A stretch of 15,204 nt of DNA, from positions 1 through 15,204 of the forward strand of contig CALZIG010000282.1 in the NCBI GenBank assembly GCA_945787585.1. The letters run 5' to 3'. Shown here in pieces: positions 1 through 7,521 of the stretch (positions are counted from its first letter, which is position 1; every line of letters starts with the position of its first letter). The notes under the pieces were generated by a model, which was not told the DNA's origin, ran no database searches, and saw only the letters and a program-made list of their open reading frames with translations. The position numbers and the translations under genes were made by a program. Source of the stretch: an uncultured Gammaproteobacteria bacterium. Its GTDB lineage: Bacteria; Pseudomonadota; Gammaproteobacteria; SZUA-140.

Positions 1-2
1 AA

Positions 3-527
3 GCGAAGCCCGAGATAAAGCCAGTGGTAGTTGATGAACCGCAGCCCGTTAAAGTGACGCCAAAGGTTGTTGCAAGGGTTGAATCAAAGCCAGTGGTTAA
101 ACCCTCAACCGTGGTCACTACGACGGTAATAACTGAACCGAATCAGGTAGTCACACAGCCACCAGTACCCGCGTCAGATAAAGCGCAGGATAGTCCTGTG
201 GTAGCTAAAGTTGCTACAGATTTACCCATTCCTGGCGCAGCGTGGCTTAAGGCGCAACCCCCCGCGTTTTATACGATTCAACTTGCAGGATCACCGGACG
301 AAAAAAATATTATCCGTTACATCAGGCGGAGTGCATTAGATGGCGAGCTCGCTTATGCATTACTTAAACGCAAGAACCGCGGCAGTTGGTTTGTTGTGTT
401 GCACGGTAGTTTTGAATCGAGAGGTGAAGCGCTGGATGTGATCGATTTTTTTCCGCCGGGATTAAAGAAGCATAAACCCTGGATTCGACAGTTTTCAACG
501 CTTCAGAAGGCATTGGATGAAGAGTGA
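3..527 (+). CDS. SPOR-domain protein, C-terminal part (DamX-like), 5' truncated by window edge
   Basis: The reading frame is open from base 3, so the gene starts outside the window; a GTG at 24 is an internal valine rather than a start. Two parts are visible. The first is a low-complexity Val/Pro/Thr/Lys-rich linker (bases 24 to about 230), typical of the periplasmic stalk of cell-division SPOR proteins. The second is a C-terminal SPOR domain (about 264-510) with the pattern FYTIQLAGS, then SWFVVLHGSF, then KPWIRQF. SPOR domains bind denuded glycan strands of septal peptidoglycan. The tryptophan-rich end matches the DamX type best. A SPOR-tailed ATPase of the ExeA kind has a similar C-terminus, and the missing N-terminus prevents a choice. 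The next gene starts 27 bases later on the same strand. Confidence 0.8.
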   Translation, partial: AKPEIKPVVVDEPQPVKVTPKVVARVESKPVVKPSTVVTTTVITEPNQVVTQPPVPASDKAQDSPVVAKVATDLPIPGAAWLKAQPPAFYTIQLAGSPDEKNIIRYIRRSALDGELAYALLKRKNRGSWFVVLHGSFESRGEALDVIDFFPPGLKKHKPWIRQFSTLQKALDEE

Positions 528-554
528 TAGTCGATTATAGGGGACATAGGGTTC

Positions 555-1775
555 ATGCGCTCAAAAAAAGTTTTTTTTACCAATGATGCGGGCGATCACC
601 TGGCCGCGTTACTGGATACCCCAGTGGATAATCGGCCAACGAGTTATGCCATTATTGCCCACTGTTTCACATGCACTAAAAATATCAAGGCCATCCACTA
701 TATCAGCCGTGCGTTAACGCAGCGTCATATTGCAGTGTTACGCTTTGATTTTACCGGGTTAGGTGAAAGTGGCGGTGATTTTTCAGACAGTAATTTCACG
801 ACCAACGTAGCAGACCTGTTGAGTGCTGCACGTTATCTAGAAACAGATCACCAGCCCGCCGGAATTTTGATTGGTCACTCACTCGGAGGAACCGCGGCAT
901 TAGCGGCAGCGAGTCAAATCCCTTCTGTGAAGGGGGTGGTGACGATTGGCTCGCCTTACGAACCCCATCATGTGTTGCACCACTTCAAAAAAGAGCAGGC
1001 GGAGATAGAGAAGCACGGCGCGGCGGAGGTTGAGATTGGCGGACAACGCTATCGTATGAAACAGCAGTTTCTCGACGATGTGCAGGGTGTATCAATGCGC
1101 AACGCGATTAAGCAGCTAAGATGTGCGCTATTAGTCCTGCACGCCTCTAATGACGATACGGTAACAATGGATAATGCAGGTAAAATTTTTGAAGCTGCAC
1201 GTCATCCCAAGAGTTTTATTTCGCTTGATGATGCCGGTCATCTTTTGGCACAACAACAGGACGCCTGTTATGCGGGCGGATTGATCGCTTCATGGGCCGA
1301 AAAATATCTGTCAGATGCAGCGGACGCGCCACTGATAGATCATCGTGATGATGAGAGGGTCACGGCAAGTATTGGGCGGGAACGTTATTATACCGAGATC
1401 GATGCCCATGGGCATCCGCTGGTCGCCGATGAACCGGTCGTCATGGGTGGGGCTGGGTTGGGACCGTCGCCTTATGATTTATTGACGGCAGCGTTGGGTG
1501 CCTGTACTGCAATGACATTACGAATGTATGCCGATCAAAAGCAGTGGCCGCTGGATGAAGTGGATGTACAACTTAAACACAGTAAAGTTCACGGTAAGGA
1601 TTGCGCAGAGTGCGATGATAAGCGGCACAAGATAGACTTGATAGAGCGCGAAATTACGCTAACGGGGGCGCTCAGTGATGAGCAGCGCCAGCGCCTGCTT
1701 GAGATCGCGGACAAGTGCCCGGTGCATAGAACGTTGCATGCTGAAGTTAAAATAGATACTCGACTCGTATCGTGA
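555..1775 (+). CDS. Bifunctional alpha/beta hydrolase / OsmC-family protein
   Basis: This 406-residue protein joins two domains. Residues 1 to about 255 form an alpha/beta hydrolase with the nucleophile elbow GHSLGG (Ser109), a likely acid at Asp200/201 (HASNDD) and a likely catalytic His229 (DAGHLL). Residues of about 268-406 form an OsmC/Ohr-like domain with the two family cysteines, Cys317 (GACTAMT) and Cys388 (KCPVHRTL). There is also a Cys-x-x-Cys pair at 350/353. OsmC/Ohr enzymes reduce organic hydroperoxides through the two cysteines. The hydrolase half is probably an esterase or acyl hydrolase, but its substrate is unknown. The fusion is an established family rather than an artefact here, since the frame is continuous. 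There is no signal peptide, so it is probably cytoplasmic. The next gene begins 10 bases after the stop, which suggests co-transcription. Confidence 0.92.
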   Translation: MRSKKVFFTNDAGDHLAALLDTPVDNRPTSYAIIAHCFTCTKNIKAIHYISRALTQRHIAVLRFDFTGLGESGGDFSDSNFTTNVADLLSAARYLETDHQPAGILIGHSLGGTAALAAASQIPSVKGVVTIGSPYEPHHVLHHFKKEQAEIEKHGAAEVEIGGQRYRMKQQFLDDVQGVSMRNAIKQLRCALLVLHASNDDTVTMDNAGKIFEAARHPKSFISLDDAGHLLAQQQDACYAGGLIASWAEKYLSDAADAPLIDHRDDERVTASIGRERYYTEIDAHGHPLVADEPVVMGGAGLGPSPYDLLTAALGACTAMTLRMYADQKQWPLDEVDVQLKHSKVHGKDCAECDDKRHKIDLIEREITLTGALSDEQRQRLLEIADKCPVHRTLHAEVKIDTRLVS

Positions 1776-1785
1776 TATTCCGGCG

Positions 1786-2979
1786 ATGAACAATCTTTTT
1801 GGTTTTATTATTCTGCTGGTTGGTATGGCTATCGGCTGGTTATTACATAGCACGGTTGAATCGATGCGGCAGGCTGTCGTACTGCCATTAACTGAAGCAC
1901 CGCTTAACACCGATGAAAAAAAGTCGGATTTGATCCTCAATGAAGATAGAGCGGATGCTCGGTTAGATCAAAAGAGCAGTAACAGTGATAATCAGCATGC
2001 TACCGATTTTGATGACTTGATGGTGCTATTAAAAACGGGCAGAGATGTCGAAGCGATTGAGTGGTATGCTAATCATAGTCGTATTGAGGGGAGGGCTGAC
2101 GCGGCGCGACGCCGGATTAATCAACATGTGAGAATGCGCCAACAGCAAAATGATCCCGCAGGTGCAATCAATTTATTGAAGTTATTGATTACGCAATTGC
2201 CTCTGGCCTTTAGTGAGCGTATGACATTAGCTGCATTATATAATCAGCAGCGGCAGTTTTATGAGGCGTTAAAGGTGCTCTTCGATACGCTGGCTGTCGC
2301 TTCATCTGCGACTGAACTGACACAGCTTGACCAGTTGATTCAGGAAACGGTCGATATCGCCAATGAAAGTATGGGTGCTGATGATGTTAATGCCCATATT
2401 GAGTTGTACCAGTTTCTGATTGCTCAGCGTGCGAGTCATACCCCCTATTACATTGAGTTGGCGACATGGCTGATTAAGGCGTCACGGCTCGATGCTGCTA
2501 TGGCGCCACTCAATGTTGTTCAGAACGACCCTTTTGTGGGTGACGTCGCGCAAAAAATGATGCTGGATATAGAAGCACAGCGGCAACGACAACTCGAAAC
2601 CCCGGTTACATTGCTCCGCAATGGCAGCCACTTTATCGTTGAAGCCACATTGAATCAGAGTGAAGTTCGGCTGCTGCTCGATACGGGCGCTTCATTGACT
2701 ATTTTGAGTCGTGAAGTGGCCAGGCCGCTTGGACTACAGGCCATCGATGCACAACAGACAGTGATTATTAATACGGCAAATGGGACCACCGAAGCACAGC
2801 TATACCGTGTTGAATCGATTACGGTAGGGGCATTTGATGTTTCACCGATTGATATTGCGGTGGTTGAGCAGCTGGCAATAGAAGGGGCTTCCGGATTACT
2901 CGGGATGAACTTTCTTGAGCATTTTGATTTCAGAATCGATCAGGAACATGCCGAGCTTTTTCTGAGATATCGTGATTAG
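1786..2979 (+). CDS. Membrane-anchored retropepsin-like aspartic protease
   Basis: A 397-residue protein with three parts. An N-terminal hydrophobic segment (about residues 3-21) probably acts as a membrane anchor facing the periplasm. A long, mostly helical middle (about 75-270) contains alternating hydrophobic helices that look like TPR or TPR-like repeats. A C-terminal retropepsin-like domain (about 273-397) carries the catalytic motif LLLDTGAS (DTG at 299-301) and the later hydrophobic-hydrophobic-Gly element GLLGMNFL (about 370-377). Proteins of this type act as homodimers, each chain giving one catalytic Asp. The substrate is not predictable. The gene lies 10 bases after the OsmC fusion and 6 bases before the pseudouridine synthase. 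No good ribosome binding site precedes the ATG at 1786, which fits translational coupling. Family assignment is firm; the TPR call is an inference from pattern. Confidence 0.85.
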   Translation: MNNLFGFIILLVGMAIGWLLHSTVESMRQAVVLPLTEAPLNTDEKKSDLILNEDRADARLDQKSSNSDNQHATDFDDLMVLLKTGRDVEAIEWYANHSRIEGRADAARRRINQHVRMRQQQNDPAGAINLLKLLITQLPLAFSERMTLAALYNQQRQFYEALKVLFDTLAVASSATELTQLDQLIQETVDIANESMGADDVNAHIELYQFLIAQRASHTPYYIELATWLIKASRLDAAMAPLNVVQNDPFVGDVAQKMMLDIEAQRQRQLETPVTLLRNGSHFIVEATLNQSEVRLLLDTGASLTILSREVARPLGLQAIDAQQTVIINTANGTTEAQLYRVESITVGAFDVSPIDIAVVEQLAIEGASGLLGMNFLEHFDFRIDQEHAELFLRYRD

Positions 2980-2985
2980 TCTTCA

Positions 2986-3852
2986 ATGTTATCAGCGGGC
3001 GCGATTAATTTCATGACTCCCCCTCGCAGTGAATTTCATGTCGACATAAATGAAGACGGAATGAATGCCGTGGCGGCGTTAGCCGAGGTTTCCGGGCTGT
3101 CAAAACAGCGGGTAAAACAGGCGATGCAACGAGGTGCCGTATGGTTGAGTCACGGTGGCGCGTGCCGTCGCATTCGTCGCGCGACAAAAACGTTACGGCC
3201 TGGTGATGCGCTGGATTTTTATTACGATGAAGCGGTGTTGTTGAGTGAACCGCCGGCGTCATTATTGATCGCCGATGAGGGGGAATACAGCCTCTGGTAT
3301 AAACCCTACGGGGTGCTGTCGCAGGGCAGTAAATGGGGGGACCACTGCACCGTGAGTCGCTGGGCGGAGCAGCATCTGACACCGCAACGCCCCAGCTATA
3401 TCATTCACCGGCTTGACCGTGCCGCGACGGGCCTGATACTGATCGGGCATACAAAAAAGGCGGCGGTAGCGCTTTCGGGTCTTTTTGCCTCTCGCGAGAT
3501 TGAAAAATGTTACCGGGTGTTGGTACATGGCGCGTTTCCTGAAACACCCATGCCGTATACGATTAACACTGCAATAGAAGGGCGGGCATCGACCACACAT
3601 GTAACACCAATTGCATACGATGCACAACAGAATCGTTCACTGCTGTCCGTGCATATTGAGACGGGACGGAAACATCAAATCAGACGTCATCTGTCCGAAA
3701 TGGGCTATGCGGTGGTGGGCGATCGTCTTTATGGCAGTGGTGATGATAAAGAGGACCTGCAATTGACCGCCTGTCATCTCGCCTTTGATTGCCCACTGAA
3801 TGGCAAGCCACGTTGCTACCGTTTAGCGGATGAATATTTGCCGCGATTATAG
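2986..3852 (+). CDS. RluA-family RNA pseudouridine synthase
   Basis: This 288-residue enzyme would convert specific uridines in RNA to pseudouridine. The family's catalytic motif is present as IIHRLDRAATG, with the catalytic aspartate at residue 144. Further RluA landmarks are WYKPYGVLSQG (about 104-114), ETGRKHQIRRHL (225-236) and GDRLYG (245-250). Residues of about 26-80 look like an S4-type RNA-binding domain. The RNA target (rRNA or tRNA position) cannot be told from sequence, so no symbol is given. The ATG at 2986 is 6 bases after the preceding stop; a second in-frame ATG at 3013 would remove nine unconserved residues and may be the real start. The stop overlaps the convergent PsiE-family gene by 6 bases. 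Confidence 0.9.
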   Translation: MLSAGAINFMTPPRSEFHVDINEDGMNAVAALAEVSGLSKQRVKQAMQRGAVWLSHGGACRRIRRATKTLRPGDALDFYYDEAVLLSEPPASLLIADEGEYSLWYKPYGVLSQGSKWGDHCTVSRWAEQHLTPQRPSYIIHRLDRAATGLILIGHTKKAAVALSGLFASREIEKCYRVLVHGAFPETPMPYTINTAIEGRASTTHVTPIAYDAQQNRSLLSVHIETGRKHQIRRHLSEMGYAVVGDRLYGSGDDKEDLQLTACHLAFDCPLNGKPRCYRLADEYLPRL

Positions 3853-4323
3853 TTCGTGTTTTTTTGCTAATAACCAGTAGACGACACCGAGTGATAGCGT
3901 CACGAGCGCAAAGGCTGCGATCATCATCGCGCCAAACTCATTGGCATCCATCACCAGAAATTTTCGGGCCAGCGCGATAATAGCGATCAGTACCACAATT
4001 TTGACCTGCACCAGCAGGCCGCGTCCTTCAAGGATGGCATCGATCGAGTTACGAAATTCGAGGGCGATCAATAATGTTAATAGCATGCCGAACGTCACCT
4101 GAAACATCTTATAGTCGACTTCCCCGGTCAACTGGGTCACAGTCATCTCATAGATATTGTCAAGCAGGTTAAGCAGGGCGATGACAATGATCATCGCCAG
4201 CACCAGGCTGACAATCAGGGTGACAATGTATTCGAAGCGTTCAAAGAGCGTTAACTCCGGCCACAGCTCTTTCAGCCGCTGTAGCCCTTTGCTATTTGAG
4301 TGGGCCAGCTTGTTTTTATCCAT
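3847..4323 (-). CDS. PsiE-family (phosphate-starvation-inducible) membrane protein
   Basis: A 158-residue protein with four predicted membrane segments: about residues 30-53, 74-93, 104-121 and 129-152. A short charged loop (EFRNSIDAILEGRG) separates the second and third. This layout and loop match the PsiE family (named for the E. coli gene induced by phosphate starvation). Molecular function is not established for the family. The gene runs towards, and overlaps by 6 bases, the pseudouridine synthase. It is divergent from the DUF2237 gene and sits about 0.6 kb from the pst operon, which agrees with a phosphate link. I saw no clear Pho box in front of it. The ribosome binding site is weak (an AAGAGA-like stretch before the ATG at 4323). 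Confidence 0.85.
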   Translation of the reverse strand: MDKNKLAHSNSKGLQRLKELWPELTLFERFEYIVTLIVSLVLAMIIVIALLNLLDNIYEMTVTQLTGEVDYKMFQVTFGMLLTLLIALEFRNSIDAILEGRGLLVQVKIVVLIAIIALARKFLVMDANEFGAMMIAAFALVTLSLGVVYWLLAKKHEL

Positions 4324-4404
4324 GGTAGTATCTCTTGTTCTATTTAATCGCTTATCAGTGAGATAGTACTCTTTTACGCTATGCAGGGCTATGTTGTATG
4401 ATGC

Positions 4405-4433
4405 TTAACGCTGGCAGGTAACTTCGTTATGAT
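4405..4433 (+). promoter_or_regulatory. Candidate sigma70 promoter for the DUF2237 gene
   Basis: A -35-like TTAACG at 4405-4410 and a -10-like TATGAT at 4428-4433 are separated by 17 bases. Start of transcription would be near 4440, about 25 bases before the ATG at 4466. A second possible pair lies upstream (TTTACG at 4373, TATGAT at 4397, 18-base spacer), so the exact promoter is uncertain. Confidence 0.4.
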
Positions 4434-4465
4434 GACATATTGAAATATGATTTTAGGAAGATGAC

Positions 4466-4852
4466 ATGAGTGATGTAGAGATCGAACCTTCTGTAAATGT
4501 TTTTGGCGAGCCGTTGGTGGCGTGTGGTACCGATCCAATGACTGGCTTTTTTCGTGATGGTTGCTGCAATACCAGTGAGCTCGACTTTGGTGCCCATACG
4601 GTATGTGTACAGATGACCACTGAGTTTCTCGAATATTCGCGGTTCAAGGGAAATGACCTTTCCACCCCGATGCCAGAACACGGTTTTAAAGGGTTGAAGG
4701 CAGGTGATAGCTGGTGTCTGTGTGCGCCGCGTTGGTTAGAGGCCCATGAAGAAGGGATGGCCCCTAAGCTCTTTTTGACGCGCACACATAAAAAAGCACT
4801 GGATATTGTGCCGTTGGAAACGTTAAGAAAGTATGCCGTGGATCTAAATTAG
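4466..4852 (+). CDS. DUF2237 family protein
   Basis: A 128-residue soluble protein that follows the DUF2237 pattern along its whole length: NVFGEPLVACGTDP, then GFFRDGCCNT, a middle FKGNDLSTPMPEHGF, then GDSWCLCAPRW. It is unusually cysteine-rich for its size (Cys20, 33, 34, 47, 84, 86). These cysteines are a conserved feature of the family and could bind a metal or form disulfides, but no function is known to me. There is no signal peptide. AGGAAG at 4455-4460 provides a good ribosome binding site for the ATG at 4466. The gene stands alone, about 115 bases before pstS and divergent from the PsiE-family gene. Confidence 0.9.
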   Translation: MSDVEIEPSVNVFGEPLVACGTDPMTGFFRDGCCNTSELDFGAHTVCVQMTTEFLEYSRFKGNDLSTPMPEHGFKGLKAGDSWCLCAPRWLEAHEEGMAPKLFLTRTHKKALDIVPLETLRKYAVDLN

Positions 4853-4905
4853 CCGATCACCTGGCCGGGAAAAGTGCGTGTTGATAGCGAGCCTCCTGTA
4901 AGGGA

Positions 4906-4925
4906 GTGGTCGTTGAAACGACTAC
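4906..4925 (+). promoter_or_regulatory. Hairpin in the leader of pstS
   Basis: Bases 4906-4913 pair with 4918-4925 (eight pairs including one G-T) around a TGAA loop. The hairpin is about 43 bases before the chosen pstS start and is not followed by a T-run, so it is not an ordinary intrinsic terminator. It could be a leader structure or a REP-like element; its role is unknown. Confidence 0.4.
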
Positions 4926-4968
4926 CACCCAATCTTGTCATCGCGCAATGAATTACATGGAGGAGAGC

Positions 4969-5829
4969 ATGTTGTTTCGTGGAAGGTCATCTGCTTTATT
5001 GTCGGCAGTTCTACTGTTATTTGGATGCGGCGCAGGGTCGCTGCACGCCGCTGCCACGACGACGATAACTACGATTAAGATTGCCGGTTCCACCACTGTA
5101 TTGCCTATTATTGCAGAGGCCACGAAGGCCTATCGAATACTCCACCCGGAACTGACGCTGACAGTATCGGGGGGTGGCTCAGGGGCCGGTGTCGCTAGCG
5201 TTGAACGCGGTACCATCGATATCGGGATGGCCTCGCGCCCATTGAGTCACAGTGAAGCGCTACGCCTGAACACCACCACCGATGTGATCCCCGTGGCGCG
5301 CGATGCGGTCGCCGTTGCCGTTTCGAAAGCCGTTTATGAGAGCGGCGTGCAGCGTCTTTCTTTATCGCAGATTGCGGCGATCTATCGTGGCGAGATCCGT
5401 AACTGGAAAGTACTGGGTGGCCTGGATGCCCCCATTCTGGTGATCGATAAAGAGGCCTCTCGCGGAACCCGCCATGTTTTTGCCAGCGTGGTGTTGGGTA
5501 ATCCACGCGCACGTGCTGCGGGCGCGACGATTATTACCGGTTCCAACAATGAAGAGCAGGCCGTGATTGCCCGTAGTGACCAGGCGATCGGCATGCTCTC
5601 TAATGCCTGGTTGAATGATCGTGTGCGCGCGGTTGCGGTGGGCGACGGTGATGATGCGATACTACCGACGGCGGAAAATGTCGCATCAGGCCGCTATGTG
5701 ATTAAGCGTGACCTCAATATTCTCGTGCCGAAGCAGCGCAGCGCAGCGGTGATCGCCTTTGTCGACTTTCTCCGTTCAGACCAGGGGCAGACGATTGTAG
5801 AGGCGGTTGGCTTTCATCGGGTGAGGTGA
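4969..5829 (+). CDS. pstS: Phosphate ABC transporter, periplasmic substrate-binding protein (PstS)
   Basis: A 286-residue periplasmic binding protein that would deliver phosphate to PstCA. The ATG at 4969 is chosen because GGAGGAG lies just upstream (about 4959-4965) and because translation then begins directly with a signal peptide (basic start, hydrophobic 9-19, small residues around 24-29). The GTG at 4906 would add 21 unlikely residues. The LFGC at 17-20 resembles a lipobox, but Phe at -2 is unusual, so cleavage by signal peptidase I near LHAA is equally possible. Phosphate-pocket motifs of the family are present: GSTT (40-43), GGGSGAG (68-74), MASRP (87-91) and EASRGT (162-167). It is the first gene of pstSCAB, 7 bases before pstC. 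Confidence 0.9.
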   Translation: MLFRGRSSALLSAVLLLFGCGAGSLHAAATTTITTIKIAGSTTVLPIIAEATKAYRILHPELTLTVSGGGSGAGVASVERGTIDIGMASRPLSHSEALRLNTTTDVIPVARDAVAVAVSKAVYESGVQRLSLSQIAAIYRGEIRNWKVLGGLDAPILVIDKEASRGTRHVFASVVLGNPRARAAGATIITGSNNEEQAVIARSDQAIGMLSNAWLNDRVRAVAVGDGDDAILPTAENVASGRYVIKRDLNILVPKQRSAAVIAFVDFLRSDQGQTIVEAVGFHRVR

Positions 5830-5836
5830 CGGCAGC

Positions 5837-6676
5837 ATGCTGAAATGGTGGCTGTCGGCGTCGGCGCTGTTGTCTTCAATGATGATTGTGCTGGTAGTGG
5901 GCTTTCTACTACAGAGCAGCTGGCCACTGCTGCAACAGCAAGGCATCGCTTTTGTAGCCGGCACCGAGTGGTATCCCTTTGAATCACTGTATGGCATGTT
6001 GCCGGCGTTGATCGGCACACTGTGGGCGGTTACGTTGGCACTGCTGATTGCGCTACCGTGCGGGGTCGCCGCCGCAATGTTATCTGCAGAGTTATTGTCA
6101 CCAAAATTACGAAGTACCGTGCGCTTTGGCATGGAACTGCTGGCGGGTATCCCTTCTGTCGTTTATGGACTGCTGGGCATCTGGCTTTTAATACCGCTAT
6201 TGGAGTCGCAGTTTGAGCTGCTCACCGGCCGCACGTTACTGGCAGCGGGGCTACTGCTAGCGTTAATGATTTTACCGACGATCATGGTGCTTTCTGAAGA
6301 TGCTATCAGCGCTGTCAAACAATCGCACCGTGAAGCGGCAAAAAATCTTGGTATCGGCTGGGATGCGACGTTGTGGCGAGTGCTGTTACCGCAGGCATGG
6401 CCCGGCATTCGAATCGCCACATTATTATCAATGGGGCGCGCGATGGGAGAGACGGTAGCGGTGATGCTGGTGGTCGGTTCAATCGATCGTATTCCCGAGC
6501 CTTTCTATAATTTACTGCAACCCGCACAGACATTAACATCGCGGATTGGACGCGAAATGGCAGAAGCCAGTGTCGGCTCACTGCACTGGGCCGCACTGCT
6601 GTTTTGTGGTTTGATGCTGGCAATGCTTGCGATGATGATTTCGCTGCTGACCCATCGTCAACGGTTGGTGGTATGA
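5837..6676 (+). CDS. pstC: Phosphate ABC transporter permease PstC
   Basis: A 279-residue inner-membrane permease with about six hydrophobic spans. The family's ATPase-contact loop (EAA motif) is clear: REAAKNLG, then RVLLPQAWPGI (about residues 165-193). It would form the channel together with PstA. The order S-C-A-B and the E/G pattern of the loop support PstC over other binding-protein permeases. AGGTGA at about 5823 serves as ribosome binding site for the ATG at 5837. The stop TGA (6674-6676) overlaps the start of pstA as ATGA, indicating translational coupling. It is slightly shorter than many PstC proteins because the N-terminal cytoplasmic segment is brief. Confidence 0.92.
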   Translation: MLKWWLSASALLSSMMIVLVVGFLLQSSWPLLQQQGIAFVAGTEWYPFESLYGMLPALIGTLWAVTLALLIALPCGVAAAMLSAELLSPKLRSTVRFGMELLAGIPSVVYGLLGIWLLIPLLESQFELLTGRTLLAAGLLLALMILPTIMVLSEDAISAVKQSHREAAKNLGIGWDATLWRVLLPQAWPGIRIATLLSMGRAMGETVAVMLVVGSIDRIPEPFYNLLQPAQTLTSRIGREMAEASVGSLHWAALLFCGLMLAMLAMMISLLTHRQRLVV

Positions 6677-7521
6677 ATACATCACGCCTGCAATATCGTG
6701 ACACCATCAGCAAAAGTATTGTGTGGTTACTTGCGATACCCGCTCTGCTCGTGCCGACCATCATCCTCGGTTATATCTTCTGGAAAGCGGCGCCGGTACT
6801 CGACTGGGACTTCATTAGCGGCACTGCTGATGGCGCAGGTTTTGGCGTCACCGAGGGTATCTTTGCGCAGTTGTTGGGTTCATTGTTATTGGCAGTGATG
6901 GCGTGCGTGATGGCCGCGCCGTTCGCACTCGGTACTGCACTCTATTATCGAATTTATGCATCACCGCGACAGCAGCAACTATTAATAGTGATGTTCAATA
7001 TGCTGCAGGGGATTCCCCCCATCGTGTTTGGCCTGTGTGGTCTGGTGATGCTGGTGAATTTGTTTGCGTGGGGTGTTTCACTGTTGAGCGGGGCGGTGGT
7101 GCTGGCAATAGTGCTGTTGCCTTTGCTAGTGTTAAATACGCTGGCGGCACTGGAACGTATTCCGTTGAATTACACAGAAGCAGGCAGGGCGTTAGGCCTC
7201 GATAGTGGTGCCATTATCTGGCGCTTAAGGCTGCCGCGCAGTTGGCTTAATTTATTAACAGGCCTACTACTGGCGATGGCGCGTGCGCTGAGTGAGACCG
7301 CACCGATCATGTTTACTGCAACCGTATTTTCTGGCGTGGTCTGGCCGGACTCACTGTTTTCACCGGTGACCACGTTGCAGACCCATATCTTCTATCTCGC
7401 GCAGGAGGGCAACAACCCTCAGGTGATTAACATTGCATGGGGCAGCGCCGCCGTTTTAGTACTGTTAGTCGCCGCCTTTGGATTGATCGCAAGGGTGTTA
7501 AAAAAACTGGAAGCAGATTAA
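6673..7521 (+). CDS. pstA: Phosphate ABC transporter permease PstA
   Basis: A 282-residue inner-membrane permease, partner of PstC. The start at 6673 is chosen because it overlaps the pstC stop (ATGA); an upstream in-frame ATG at 6604 lies inside pstC and encodes unrelated acidic residues. About six hydrophobic spans are visible, beginning at residues of about 15-40. The ATPase-contact loop reads TEAGRALG, then WRLRLPRSW. A further PstA-like stretch is MARALSETAPIMFTA (about 202-216). The following pstB ATG is directly adjacent to the pstA stop. Confidence 0.92.
   Translation: MNTSRLQYRDTISKSIVWLLAIPALLVPTIILGYIFWKAAPVLDWDFISGTADGAGFGVTEGIFAQLLGSLLLAVMACVMAAPFALGTALYYRIYASPRQQQLLIVMFNMLQGIPPIVFGLCGLVMLVNLFAWGVSLLSGAVVLAIVLLPLLVLNTLAALERIPLNYTEAGRALGLDSGAIIWRLRLPRSWLNLLTGLLLAMARALSETAPIMFTATVFSGVVWPDSLFSPVTTLQTHIFYLAQEGNNPQVINIAWGSAAVLVLLVAAFGLIARVLKKLEAD

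Noticed and set aside
4432..4467. Two ATGACAT copies near the DUF2237 start as reverse Pho boxes
   Set aside because: They are 29 bases apart, not the 11-base phase of Pho boxes, and the second overlaps the start codon.
4935..4963. Possible Pho box upstream of pstS (TTGTCAT at 4935-4941)
   Set aside because: One half-site resembles CTGTCAT, but the sequence 11 bases on (CAATGAA) matches only three of seven positions and no third repeat follows.
4906..4968. Upstream GTG start for pstS at 4906
   Set aside because: It would put 21 polar residues before the signal peptide; the ATG at 4969 has a far better ribosome binding site and begins directly with the signal sequence.
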